Part shown: one piece after another, positions 26,702 through 34,055 of the stretch
How positions within the stretch are numbered: position 1 is the first letter of the stretch
Layout: each line of letters starts with the position of its first letter
Assembly: GCF_001907675.1 (NCBI RefSeq)
Contig: NZ_MPNT01000020.1
Location: 1-64,000, forward strand
Source: Mycobacterium paraffinicum
Lineage (GTDB): Bacteria; Actinomycetota; Actinomycetes; Mycobacteriales; Mycobacteriaceae
DNA length: 64,000 bases
Direction of reading: 5' to 3'
Position numbers and translations under genes: made by a program
The notes under the pieces: generated by a model
Told to the model about the DNA's origin: nothing
The model's input: only the letters and a program-made list of their open reading frames with translations
Databases searched by the model: none

Positions 26702-26758
26702 ACGTCCCTCCCCGGGGCCGAGCGTGGGTCGCCCGGTCGGGCAGGACGCGAGGGACGT
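26702..26758 (+). other. Structured 5' leader masking the ribosome binding site of the methyltransferase gene
   Basis: A 9-bp perfect outer stem pairs ACGTCCCTC (26702-26710) with GAGGGACGT (26750-26758), enclosing 39 bases that contain a CCCCGGGG palindrome and a GCCC-GGTC-GGGC hairpin, i.e. a possible three-way junction. The 3' arm contains the Shine-Dalgarno GAGGG and ends 2 bases before the ATG at 26761, so the folded form should block translation. This is the arrangement of a cis-regulatory RNA. I could not match it to a known riboswitch class. Confidence 0.5.
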
Positions 26759-26760
26759 GA

Positions 26761-27429
26761 ATGCTGGGTCATCTCTACGATCAGGCGCTCGGCGGCGAGC
26801 GATGTTGGATTCGCCACGACGACGGCGAGCTGCGGCCGCTCCCGGCGCACCGCTGGTTGGGGGTGCGATGTCCCGACGATGTATGTCCCGGTGATGGATC
26901 TGAGGATGCCTTCGACGAAGTCTTCGACGAAGCCGTCACCCAGATGTGCACCGGGCCGACGATCGAATTGGGTTGCGGCCCGGGCCGATTGGTGGCCCGA
27001 CTGATTCAGCGGGGGATACCCGCCCTGGGCATCGACCGGTCCGTGACCGCGATCCGGCTGGCGGGCCGCGGCGGCGCGCCGGCCCTGCTCGGCGATGTGT
27101 TCGACCCGCTGCCCGGCGTGGGTCTGTGGCAGACGGTGTTGCTGGTCGACGGCAACGTCGGCCTCGGCGGAGACCCGTGCCGCATCCTGGGGCGGGCCGC
27201 CGAGCTGCTGGCGCGAGGCGGGCGGTGCGTCGCCGAATTCGACGCCGAGAACATCGGCATCCGTTCGCGCTGGGTCCGGCTGGAGTCCGCGTGTGAGGTC
27301 GGCCCCTGGTTTCGGTGGGCGTCGGTCGGCGTGGACAGCGCCGCGGCGCTCGCCGCGCAGGTGGGACTGACGTTGATCGGTTTCCGCCTGATCGGCGGCC
27401 GCGTGATCGCCTGCCTGGCGGCGATGTGA
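26761..27429 (+). CDS. Class I SAM-dependent methyltransferase-like protein
   Basis: 222 aa. SAM motif I IELGCGPGRLVARL at about residue 68, an acidic motif II GIDRSVTAIRLA, motif IV-like VLLVDGNVGLGGDP and LARGGRCVAEFD after it; the fold is complete for a small class I enzyme. The first 60 residues (with RCWIRHDDGELRPLPAHRW) look like a substrate lid. GAGGG upstream is the Shine-Dalgarno, inside a stem. Substrate unknown. It follows the nitrate operon at 189 bp and may be separately controlled. Confidence 0.85.
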   Translation: MLGHLYDQALGGERCWIRHDDGELRPLPAHRWLGVRCPDDVCPGDGSEDAFDEVFDEAVTQMCTGPTIELGCGPGRLVARLIQRGIPALGIDRSVTAIRLAGRGGAPALLGDVFDPLPGVGLWQTVLLVDGNVGLGGDPCRILGRAAELLARGGRCVAEFDAENIGIRSRWVRLESACEVGPWFRWASVGVDSAAALAAQVGLTLIGFRLIGGRVIACLAAM

Positions 27430-27617
27430 GCGTGTCGCGACCGGCCTTCTCCGCAGCGAGTGGCAAACTCCGCCGCCCCTCCCAACACGCCGAACCGGCA
27501 CAGGGCAACCACGGCCCTGACGCCTTTCCGATGTCGGGGGATGCGTCGACGCAAACGTCAGTTTTGGACCTGGCGCCGGGGGTACGCTGCCCTCACACGA
27601 CGGCAAGGAGGCCGAGT

Positions 27618-28799
27618 ATGACATCGTGCGCGAAATGGTTGCTGCGGGCGCGTCCCGGCGACTACGCGCTGGCCCTGAGCGTCGCCGGTGCTTCGCTGCC
27701 GGTCGTCGGCAAGCACCTCGAGCCCTTGGGCGGCCTGACCGCGATGGGCATCTGGGGCGCCCGGCACGCCCCCGACTTCCTCTCCGGAATGGCCAAGCCG
27801 CGTCAGGCAAAGGAAGCCGCCGAGTCCGTCCGCGGCGACAACGTCAGCATTCAGGACGTGTCCGTCGCGGCCCTGCGGGGCATCGTGTCGGCCGCCGATC
27901 TGGAGCTGGAATGGCCCGCGGCGGTACGGACGCCGCCGATTTGGGACGCGATGCGTCAGCGCCGCTACCTCCACCGCCGCGCGGTCCACTATGGGGACCA
28001 CCCCGCGCAGGTACTCGACGTCTGGCGCCGCAAGGACCTGCCCGCGCAGCCCGCACCGGTGCTCATCTTCGTGCCGGGCGGCGCCTGGGTGCACGGCAAG
28101 GCCATGGGTCAGGGCTCGGCCCTGATGTCCCGGTTGGCCGAGCAGGGTTGGGTGTGCCTGGCGATCGATTACCGCGTCGCCCCGCACCACCGCTGGCCGC
28201 GCCACATCGTCGACGTCAAGACGGCCATTGCGTGGGCGCGCGCCAATGTCGACAAGTTCGGTGGCGACCGCGATTTCGTTGCGGTGGCGGGTTGTTCTGC
28301 CGGCGGCCACCTGTCCGCGCTGGCCGGGCTGACCCCCGACGACCCGCAGTACCACGCGAAGCTGCCCGAAGGGGCGAACACCTCGGTGGACGCCGTCGTC
28401 GGCATCTACGGTCGCTACGACTGGGAGGACCGGTCGACCCCCGAGCGGGACCGGTTCGTCGACTTCTTGGAGCGGGTCGTGGTCAGGCGCAGGATGGAGC
28501 GCCACCCCCAAGTGTTCCGCGACGCGTCGCCGATGGCGCGCGTGCATCGAAATGCGCCGCCGTTCTTGGTGATTCACGGCAGCAAGGACAGTGTCATTCC
28601 CGTCGAGCAGGCGCGCGGCTTCGTTGACCGGATGCGGGCGGTATCGCATTCGATGGTGGGCTACCTGGAGCTGCCCGGCGCGGGCCACGGCTACGACCTC
28701 ATCGACGGGGAGCGGGCGGGCGCCGCGGCGCACGCGACTTCGCTGTTCCTGAACCAGGTTTACCGCGCCAAGACAAACGCGGCCAAAGAGGTTATCTGA
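27618..28799 (+). CDS. lipC: Esterase LipC
   Basis: 393 aa from the ATG at 27618 with AAGGAG 7 bases upstream. Alpha/beta hydrolase of the HSL/BD-FAE type: VPGGAWVHGK in place of the HGGG oxyanion loop, nucleophile AGCSAGGH (Ser), HGSKDSVIP with Asp and GAGHGYD with His. Corresponds to Rv0220, reported as a cell-surface esterase/phospholipase; no Sec signal is evident, though an N-terminal hydrophobic stretch (YALALSVAGASLPVVG) may anchor it. Followed at 44 bp by the WS/DGAT gene, so lipid hydrolysis and re-esterification genes are adjacent. Confidence 0.93.
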   Translation: MTSCAKWLLRARPGDYALALSVAGASLPVVGKHLEPLGGLTAMGIWGARHAPDFLSGMAKPRQAKEAAESVRGDNVSIQDVSVAALRGIVSAADLELEWPAAVRTPPIWDAMRQRRYLHRRAVHYGDHPAQVLDVWRRKDLPAQPAPVLIFVPGGAWVHGKAMGQGSALMSRLAEQGWVCLAIDYRVAPHHRWPRHIVDVKTAIAWARANVDKFGGDRDFVAVAGCSAGGHLSALAGLTPDDPQYHAKLPEGANTSVDAVVGIYGRYDWEDRSTPERDRFVDFLERVVVRRRMERHPQVFRDASPMARVHRNAPPFLVIHGSKDSVIPVEQARGFVDRMRAVSHSMVGYLELPGAGHGYDLIDGERAGAAAHATSLFLNQVYRAKTNAAKEVI

Positions 28800-28843
28800 A
28801 CCGCCGCCGCTGAGTATGGTCCCTTTATGGGTCAGGGGCAGCG

Positions 28844-30253
28844 GTGAAACGGCTGAGCGGGTGGGATGCGGTCTTGCTCTACAGCGAGACGCCGAACGTG
28901 CACATGCACACGATCAAAGCCGCTGTGATCGAACTCGATTCCGATCGCCTTGACTTCGGTATCGACGCGTTTCGCGAAGTCATCCGCGCCCGCCTGGGCA
29001 AGCTGGAGCCGTTCTGCTACCAGCTGGTCGAGATCCCCTTCAAGTTCCATCACCCGATGTGGCGGGAGAACTGCGAGGTCGACCTCGACTACCACATCCG
29101 CCCCTGGCGGCTGCCCGCACCGGGCGGCCGGCGCGAGCTGGACGAGGCCATCGGACGCATCGCCAGCACGCCGTTGGACCGCAGCCGCCCCCTGTGGGAG
29201 ATGTACTTCGTTGAAGGCCTGGCGAACAACCGGATCGCGGTGGTCGGCAAGATCCACCACGCGCTCGCCGACGGGGTCGCGTCGGCCAACCTGCTCGCCC
29301 GCGGCATGGACTTGCAGCCCGGGCCCGAGGGTGGCCCGTACAAGTCCGACCCCGCCCCCAGCCCGCGGCAGCTGATGGGCTCGGCGTTCGCCGACCACCT
29401 GCGTCACGTCGGGCGGATCCCGGCGACGATCCGCTACACCGCGCAGGGGCTGGGCCGGGTGCGCCGCAGCTCGCGCAAGCTGTCGCCGGAGTTGAGCCGG
29501 CCGTTCGAACCGCCCCCCACCTTCATGAATCACAAGATCACCCCGGAGCGCCGGTTCGCCACCGCCACCCTGGCGCTGGCCGACGTCAAGGAGACCGGGA
29601 AGCGGCTGGGCGCGACGATCAACGACATGGTCCTCGCCATGGCCACCGGCGCGCTGCGCACCCTGCAGCTGCGCTACGACGGCCAGGCCGTGCCGCTGCT
29701 GGCGTCCGTGCCGATGAGCTTCGACTTCTCCCCGGAGCGGATCTCCGGCAATCGCTTCACGGGTGTGCTGGTCGGCCTGCCGACCGATTCTGACGACCCG
29801 CTGGAGCGGGTGCAGTGCAGCCACGAGAACGCGATCGCCGCCAAGGAGAGCAACCAACTGATGGGGCCGGAACTGGTGAGCCGGTGGGCGGCCTACATGC
29901 CGCCCGCGCCCACCCAGGCCTTCTTCCGTTGGGCGGCAGGCCGTGACGGCCACAACAAGATCCTCAACCTGAACATCTCCAACGTGCCGGGTCCGCGTGA
30001 GCGGGGCCGGGTGGGCGGCGCGCTGGTCACCGAGATCTACTCGGTGGGCCCGTTGACCGCCGGCAGCGGCCTCAACATCACCGTGTGGAGCTATGTGGAC
30101 CAGCTCAACATCTCGGTGCTGTCCGACGGCGCCACGCTCAAGGACCCGCATGAGGTGACCGAGGCCATGGTCGCTGACTTCATCGAAATCCGCAGGGCCG
30201 CAGGGCTTTCCGAAGAACTGACCGTTGTCGAGGCCGCGATGGCGCCGGCCTGA
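28844..30253 (+). CDS. Wax ester synthase/diacylglycerol acyltransferase (WS/DGAT) family protein, Rv0221 type
   Basis: 469 aa from GTG 28844. Condenses acyl-CoA with diacylglycerol or a fatty alcohol to make storage lipid. The catalytic HHxxxDG motif is intact (KIHHALADGVAS, near residue 140). The N-terminal LSGWDAVLLYSE, PLWEMYFVEGL before the motif, and NDMVLAMATGALR, NISNVPGPRE and SGLNITVWSY in the C-terminal half are family landmarks. Corresponds to Rv0221. Between lipC and echA1, it fits triacylglycerol turnover. Confidence 0.93.
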   Translation: MKRLSGWDAVLLYSETPNVHMHTIKAAVIELDSDRLDFGIDAFREVIRARLGKLEPFCYQLVEIPFKFHHPMWRENCEVDLDYHIRPWRLPAPGGRRELDEAIGRIASTPLDRSRPLWEMYFVEGLANNRIAVVGKIHHALADGVASANLLARGMDLQPGPEGGPYKSDPAPSPRQLMGSAFADHLRHVGRIPATIRYTAQGLGRVRRSSRKLSPELSRPFEPPPTFMNHKITPERRFATATLALADVKETGKRLGATINDMVLAMATGALRTLQLRYDGQAVPLLASVPMSFDFSPERISGNRFTGVLVGLPTDSDDPLERVQCSHENAIAAKESNQLMGPELVSRWAAYMPPAPTQAFFRWAAGRDGHNKILNLNISNVPGPRERGRVGGALVTEIYSVGPLTAGSGLNITVWSYVDQLNISVLSDGATLKDPHEVTEAMVADFIEIRRAAGLSEELTVVEAAMAPA

Positions 30254-30355
30254 GGGTCGCCGGCGAAAACGCGACTCTCGACTGGTGCCAGTGCCATTTC
30301 CGTCGACCGCTACCATCTTCTCGAGTAAGCAGCCACTCCTACCCGAAGGAGCTGT

Positions 30356-31138
30356 GTGGCCGTGAGCGAAGACGCCAACGAACCCGAAGTCCTGGTCGAA
30401 CAGCGGGATCGGATCCTGATCATCACGATCAACCGGCCCAAGGCCAAGAACGCGGTCAACGCCGCGGTGAGCCGGGGCCTGGCCGACGCCATGGACCGGC
30501 TTGACGGCGACAGCGGCCTGTCGGTGGGCATCGTGACCGGGGCGGGCGGCTCGTTCTGCGCCGGCATGGACCTCAAGGCGTTCACCCGAGGCGAGAACGT
30601 CGTCGTCGAGGGCCGCGGCATGGGCTTCACCGAACGCCCGCCGGCCAAGCCGCTGATCGCTGCGGTGGAGGGATACGCCCTGGCCGGCGGCTGTGAGCTG
30701 GCGCTGGCCACCGACCTGATCGTGGCGGCTCACGACTCGGCCTTCGGGATTCCGGAGGTGAAGCGTGGGCTGGTCGCCGCGGGCGGGGGTTTGTTGCGGC
30801 TGCCGGAGCGCATCCCGTATGCGATCGCCATGGAGCTGGCGCTCACCGGCGACCAGCTCTCGGCCGAGCGCGCGCATGCGCTGGGCCTGGTCAACGTGTT
30901 GGCGGAGCCGGGGAAGGTGCTAGACGCGGCCGTCGCGCTGGCCGAGAAGATCACCGCGAACGGCCCGCTCGCGGTGGCGGCCACCAAACGGATCATCGTC
31001 GAGTCGGGCGGTTGGAGCCGCGACACCAGGTTCGCCGAGCAGATGAAGATCCAGGTTCCGGTCTTTACGTCGAACGACGCCAAGGAGGGCGCGATCGCCT
31101 TCGCCGAGAAGCGCCCACCACGCTGGACGGGCACGTAA
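30356..31138 (+). CDS. echA1: Enoyl-CoA hydratase EchA1
   Basis: 260 aa from a GTG with GAAGGA 5 bases upstream. Crotonase fold: INRPKAKNAVN, oxyanion loop GSFCAGMDLKAF, GGCELALATD (catalytic Glu144 position) and FGIPEVKRGLVAAGGGLLRL (Glu164 position), then a C-terminal trimerisation helix ending EKRPPRWTGT. Hydrates trans-2-enoyl-CoA in beta-oxidation or a specialised acyl route. Corresponds to Rv0222. Runs in the same direction as the downstream acyl-CoA ligase, 60 bp away. Confidence 0.93.
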   Translation: MAVSEDANEPEVLVEQRDRILIITINRPKAKNAVNAAVSRGLADAMDRLDGDSGLSVGIVTGAGGSFCAGMDLKAFTRGENVVVEGRGMGFTERPPAKPLIAAVEGYALAGGCELALATDLIVAAHDSAFGIPEVKRGLVAAGGGLLRLPERIPYAIAMELALTGDQLSAERAHALGLVNVLAEPGKVLDAAVALAEKITANGPLAVAATKRIIVESGGWSRDTRFAEQMKIQVPVFTSNDAKEGAIAFAEKRPPRWTGT

Positions 31139-31154
31139 GCCGCCAAGTTACACT

Positions 31155-31176
31155 ATGGCTTAGTTTTGTAAACCAT
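31155..31176 (+). promoter_or_regulatory. Inverted repeat in the acyl-CoA ligase promoter region
   Basis: ATGGCTTA-GTTTTG-TAAACCAT, 7 of 8 pairs, lies in an AT-rich patch 23 bases before the ligase ATG, in a GC-rich background. The patch likely contains the promoter (TTACACTATGG, TAGTTTTGTAAACC), with the repeat as operator. The TetR encoded at 32990-33622 is a candidate regulator but its own putative sites differ in sequence. Confidence 0.4.
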
Positions 31177-31198
31177 CGGCGAACCGGAAAGACCGAGG

Positions 31199-32692
31199 AT
31201 GAGCATTTCGCTGCTGCTCGAGATGGCCGCGTCTAGCAACCCCGAGCGCACGGCGGTGGTCTCCGGGGACATGCGGCTGACGACGCAGCAGCTCAGCGAC
31301 CTGGCCGACGGCGGCGCCGGCGTGATCGCGGGGTCGGGCGCCGAGCACGTCGCGTACGTGGGCACCGGCGGCGCCACGCTGCCGGTCCTCATCTTCGCCG
31401 CCGCACGGGCCGGGCTGCCCTTCACCCCGATCAACTACCGGTTGTCCGCCGACGGCATCCAGGCGCTGATCGAGCGCCTGCCCGAACCCCTGGTGATCGT
31501 CGACGACCGCTACCGGGACATGGTCGGAGAGGCTTCCGGCCGGCTGATGACCACCGACGACTTCCTGGCGGCCGCGGAGGGGAGCGAGCCGGCGGCGGAA
31601 TTCCCCGACCCCGACTCGGTCGCGATCGTGCTGTTCACCTCGGGCACCACCTCGCAACCCAAGGCCGTCGAGCTGTCGCACAACAACCTGACCAGCTACG
31701 TGACCGGCACGGTGGAGTTCGAATCGGCCGCCGAGAGCGACGCCGCGTTGATCTGCGTGCCGCCCTATCACATCGCCGGGGTGGGCGCCGCCCTGTCCAA
31801 CCTGTACGCCGGCCGCAAGATGGTCTACCTCCCGAATTTCGATGCCCAGGAATGGGTTCGGCTGATCAACGCGGAGAACGTGACCACCGCGACCGTGGTG
31901 CCCACCATGCTGGACCGCATCGTCGCGGCGCTGGAGACCGACGGCCACGAACTGCCGTCGCTGCGCAACCTGGCGTACGGCGGTTCGAAGGTGGCGCTGC
32001 CGCTGGTCCGCCGGGCCCTCGAACTGCTGCCCGGCGTGGGCTTCGTCAACGCCTACGGCCTGACCGAGACCAGCTCGACGATCGCGGTGCTGACCCCCGA
32101 CGACCACCGGGCGGCGCAGGCCGCCGAAGCGCCCCAGGTTGCCAGGCGGCTGGCGTCGGTCGGGCAGCCGGTGCCCGGCATCGAGATCGAGATCCGCGAC
32201 GAGGACGGCAACGTCCTCGGACCGGGTGAGACCGGCGAGCTGTTCGTCCGCGGCGAGCAGGTTTCCGGGCGTTACACCGGAATTGGCTCGGTGCTCGACG
32301 AAAATGGTTGGTTCCCAACCAAAGACATCGCCATGCTGGACGAGGATGGCTACCTGTACATCGGCGGACGCAGCGACGACACCATCATTCGCGGCGGAGA
32401 GAACATCGCGCCCGCCGAGCTCGAAGAGGTGTTGGTCGAACACCCGCACGTCAGGGATGTCGCGGTGGTGGGCGTGGAGGATCCGCAGTGGGGCCAGGCG
32501 ATCGTCGCGGTGGTGGTGCCCCGCCCCGGTGCCGAACCGGATCCCGAGGATCTGCGCGAGCACGTCCGAAAGAGCTTGCGCGGGTCGCGAACTCCGGACC
32601 GGGTGGTGTTTCGCGACGAACTGCCCACGACCCCCACCGGCAAGGTTCTTCGCCGGGAGATCATCGAGATGCTAGAAGGGCTACGTGCATGA
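31199..32692 (+). CDS. Class I adenylate-forming acyl-CoA ligase (FadD-like)
   Basis: 497 aa. P-loop LFTSGTTSQPKAVELSH near residue 145, NAYGLTETSS, hinge region YIGGRSDDTIIRGGENI and the catalytic Lys in TTPTGKVLRREI, so all core residues are present. The compact N-terminal domain and SLLLEMAASSNPERTAV opening suit a medium-size acid (aryl or short-chain) as well as a fatty acid; substrate unknown. Its stop overlaps the next start (ATGA, 32689-32692). I do not recall this gene between Rv0222 and Rv0223c in M. tuberculosis. Confidence 0.9.
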   Translation: MSISLLLEMAASSNPERTAVVSGDMRLTTQQLSDLADGGAGVIAGSGAEHVAYVGTGGATLPVLIFAAARAGLPFTPINYRLSADGIQALIERLPEPLVIVDDRYRDMVGEASGRLMTTDDFLAAAEGSEPAAEFPDPDSVAIVLFTSGTTSQPKAVELSHNNLTSYVTGTVEFESAAESDAALICVPPYHIAGVGAALSNLYAGRKMVYLPNFDAQEWVRLINAENVTTATVVPTMLDRIVAALETDGHELPSLRNLAYGGSKVALPLVRRALELLPGVGFVNAYGLTETSSTIAVLTPDDHRAAQAAEAPQVARRLASVGQPVPGIEIEIRDEDGNVLGPGETGELFVRGEQVSGRYTGIGSVLDENGWFPTKDIAMLDEDGYLYIGGRSDDTIIRGGENIAPAELEEVLVEHPHVRDVAVVGVEDPQWGQAIVAVVVPRPGAEPDPEDLREHVRKSLRGSRTPDRVVFRDELPTTPTGKVLRREIIEMLEGLRA

Positions 32693-32985
32693 TCAAGAAT
32701 GGAACCCGCCTGGCCAGCCAGGTGTGTGACACGCAGGTGATCGTCGTCAGGAGCGCCGACAGCCTCGACGATTTGCGTTGTGGCGGTGCGCCGATGGTGC
32801 CGATCGGCGCCGAGCGCTCCGGCGAGCTGGACCCGGCTTTCGCCGACGGGACCGTGATGGGCAAGCGCTACGTCGACGAGACCGGCGCGGAGGTGCTGGT
32901 GACCAAGCCGGGCGCCGGGAGCCTGAGCGTCGGCCAAACCGCGCTGCAGCTCAAAGAAGTCAAGCCGCTGCCGGCCAGCGACTGA
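32689..32985 (+). CDS. 98-aa protein with a degenerate desulforedoxin-like zinc-ribbon motif
   Basis: Coupled by ATGA overlap to the acyl-CoA ligase. The N-terminal third reads SQVCDTQVIVVRS...LRCGGAPMVPI. Compared with the desulforedoxin pattern (CxxC, then CCGxPM) it keeps C13 and C31 and the G-x-P-M turn but has Ser10 and Arg30 where the other two Cys should be. The rest is charged and ends KPLPASD. With two Cys per chain, metal could be bound only by a dimer or with other ligands. Function unknown; coupling suggests a partner or regulator of the ligase. The resemblance is by eye and is inference. Confidence 0.75.
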   Translation: MIKNGTRLASQVCDTQVIVVRSADSLDDLRCGGAPMVPIGAERSGELDPAFADGTVMGKRYVDETGAEVLVTKPGAGSLSVGQTALQLKEVKPLPASD

Positions 32986-32989
32986 GGAG

Positions 32990-33622
32990 TCACTCCGCGA
33001 TATTGTTGCGCAGCACGAATTCCCTTGCCTTGATGAGGAATTCGAGCTGTTCCCCGACCTGGCGCAGTGGGTCGATGCTGCCGGTCGAGCGGGACAGCAC
33101 GATGGCACCCTCCAGTGAGGCGATCGACATCACCGCCAGCGAGGCGGCGCACGGCTCATCGAAGCCGTCGTGGGTGAACGCCCGGGTCAGCGCGGCGCAC
33201 CAGCGGCCCAGGATGGCGGCGGCCTCGTCGGAAAGCGCGGCGTCGTCGGCGTCCGAGCCGATCGCCGCGGCGACCACGGGGCAGCCGGCGTTGAAGCTGC
33301 CCTCGGTCAGCAGACGCTCCCAGAAGTCGACGAACTTGCCCAGTAGCACCCGGGCGCCTTGCTCGGCGGCGTCGTCGATCATCGCCGTGATCGAGTCCCC
33401 GGAGTAGCGCAGCGCCTCGATCAGGATCTGATTGCGGCCGTCGGGGAAGTGGTAGTACACGGAGCCGCGCGGCGCGCCGCTGCGGGCGAGCACCGCGTCG
33501 ATGGTCACTCCCGCGGCACCGCGTTCACGCATCACCTCGGCGGCGCTGGCCAACATCTTCTTGCGCGTGCCGCCGCGCTTCGTCGGGGTCAGATCCTGCA
33601 CTGATTCGCTCGTGGTCGCCAC
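32990..33622 (-). CDS. TetR/AcrR family transcriptional regulator
   Basis: 210 aa from the GTG at 33622, which has GGGAGG 7 bases upstream. The helix-turn-helix is VTIDAVLARSGAPRGSVYYHFPDGRNQI near residue 30-57; the C-terminal half has the helical ligand/dimer domain with two conserved Cys regions (NAGCPVVAAA, EPCAASLAV), as in the YxaF/LmrA group. Ends 4 bp from the convergent zinc-ribbon gene. A 43-aa ORF lies 23 bases upstream on the same strand, and two similar palindromes precede it, suggesting autoregulation. Confidence 0.9.
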   Translation of the reverse strand: MATTSESVQDLTPTKRGGTRKKMLASAAEVMRERGAAGVTIDAVLARSGAPRGSVYYHFPDGRNQILIEALRYSGDSITAMIDDAAEQGARVLLGKFVDFWERLLTEGSFNAGCPVVAAAIGSDADDAALSDEAAAILGRWCAALTRAFTHDGFDEPCAASLAVMSIASLEGAIVLSRSTGSIDPLRQVGEQLEFLIKAREFVLRNNIAE

Positions 33623-33645
33623 TCTCGTGCCTCCCGTGGCCAACG

Positions 33646-33777
33646 TCATGCAGCGGGTGAATGCCGCAGTACCGGCCAATGCATGCTGCGCGGGCTGAAG
33701 CGGAAATTCCGGCGCTTCAGGTCGGGCATCTCGCGGGTGAATTGATAACCGCCGATGTTCAACTCGATGATCCACAT
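33646..33777 (-). CDS. Small 43-aa ORF in front of the TetR gene
   Basis: ATG at 33777 with GGGAGAG 4-10 bases upstream; product begins MWIIELNIGGYQFTREMPD and ends with HSPAA before a TGA at 33646-33648. It is Trp/Arg/Phe-rich and does not look like random GC-rich translation (few Ala and Gly). The stop is 23 bases before the TetR GTG, so the two are probably co-transcribed. No signal peptide or Cys. Could be a leader peptide or a small effector; I do not recognise it. Confidence 0.55.
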   Translation of the reverse strand: MWIIELNIGGYQFTREMPDLKRRNFRFSPRSMHWPVLRHSPAA

Positions 33778-33809
33778 GATTCTCTCCCGGCCTATGCGCC
33801 GACCATGAT

Positions 33810-33825
33810 TATGCTGAGAAGCATA
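33810..33825. promoter_or_regulatory. Palindromic operator candidate 1 (TATGCT-n4-AGCATA)
   Basis: TATGCTGAGAAGCATA, perfect 6-bp arms, 33 bases upstream of the 43-aa ORF and inside an AT-rich promoter-like stretch (TTATAT on the minus strand). A second copy with the same outer bases occurs at 33941. Confidence 0.55.
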
Positions 33826-33940
33826 TAAGACAGCGGTCCAGTAAGCAAGTTTTATTCCCTATGTAACGCCAGGTGCACGGGAGATGCCGCTGAAGGGCAT
33901 CCGGGACCCGTGGTTAACGCAGACGTCACAAGCTGGTTTC

Positions 33941-33956
33941 TATGCTTTATTGCATA
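33941..33956. promoter_or_regulatory. Palindromic operator candidate 2 (TATGC-n6-GCATA)
   Basis: TATGCTTTATTGCATA shares TATGCT and GCATA with the site at 33810 and the same total length, 131 bp apart. Two matching palindromes flanking an otherwise empty AT-richer gap (33778-34055) point to cooperative or looping control of the small ORF-TetR unit. The rest of that gap holds no gene I can support. Confidence 0.5.
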
Positions 33957-34055
33957 ATTTGCCGGGCTGGGGCGCGGGGATGCGGTGCGCTCACACACAG
34001 CACCGACCGCGCGCTCGCCGCTGGTCGCGGTGAGCGCGCGGTCGACGAGCGGGCG

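Noticed and set aside
33646..33777. Mycofactocin precursor (MftA) for the 43-aa ORF
   Set aside because: The C-terminus lacks the Val-Tyr end of MftA, and no radical-SAM or MftB-like gene is nearby.
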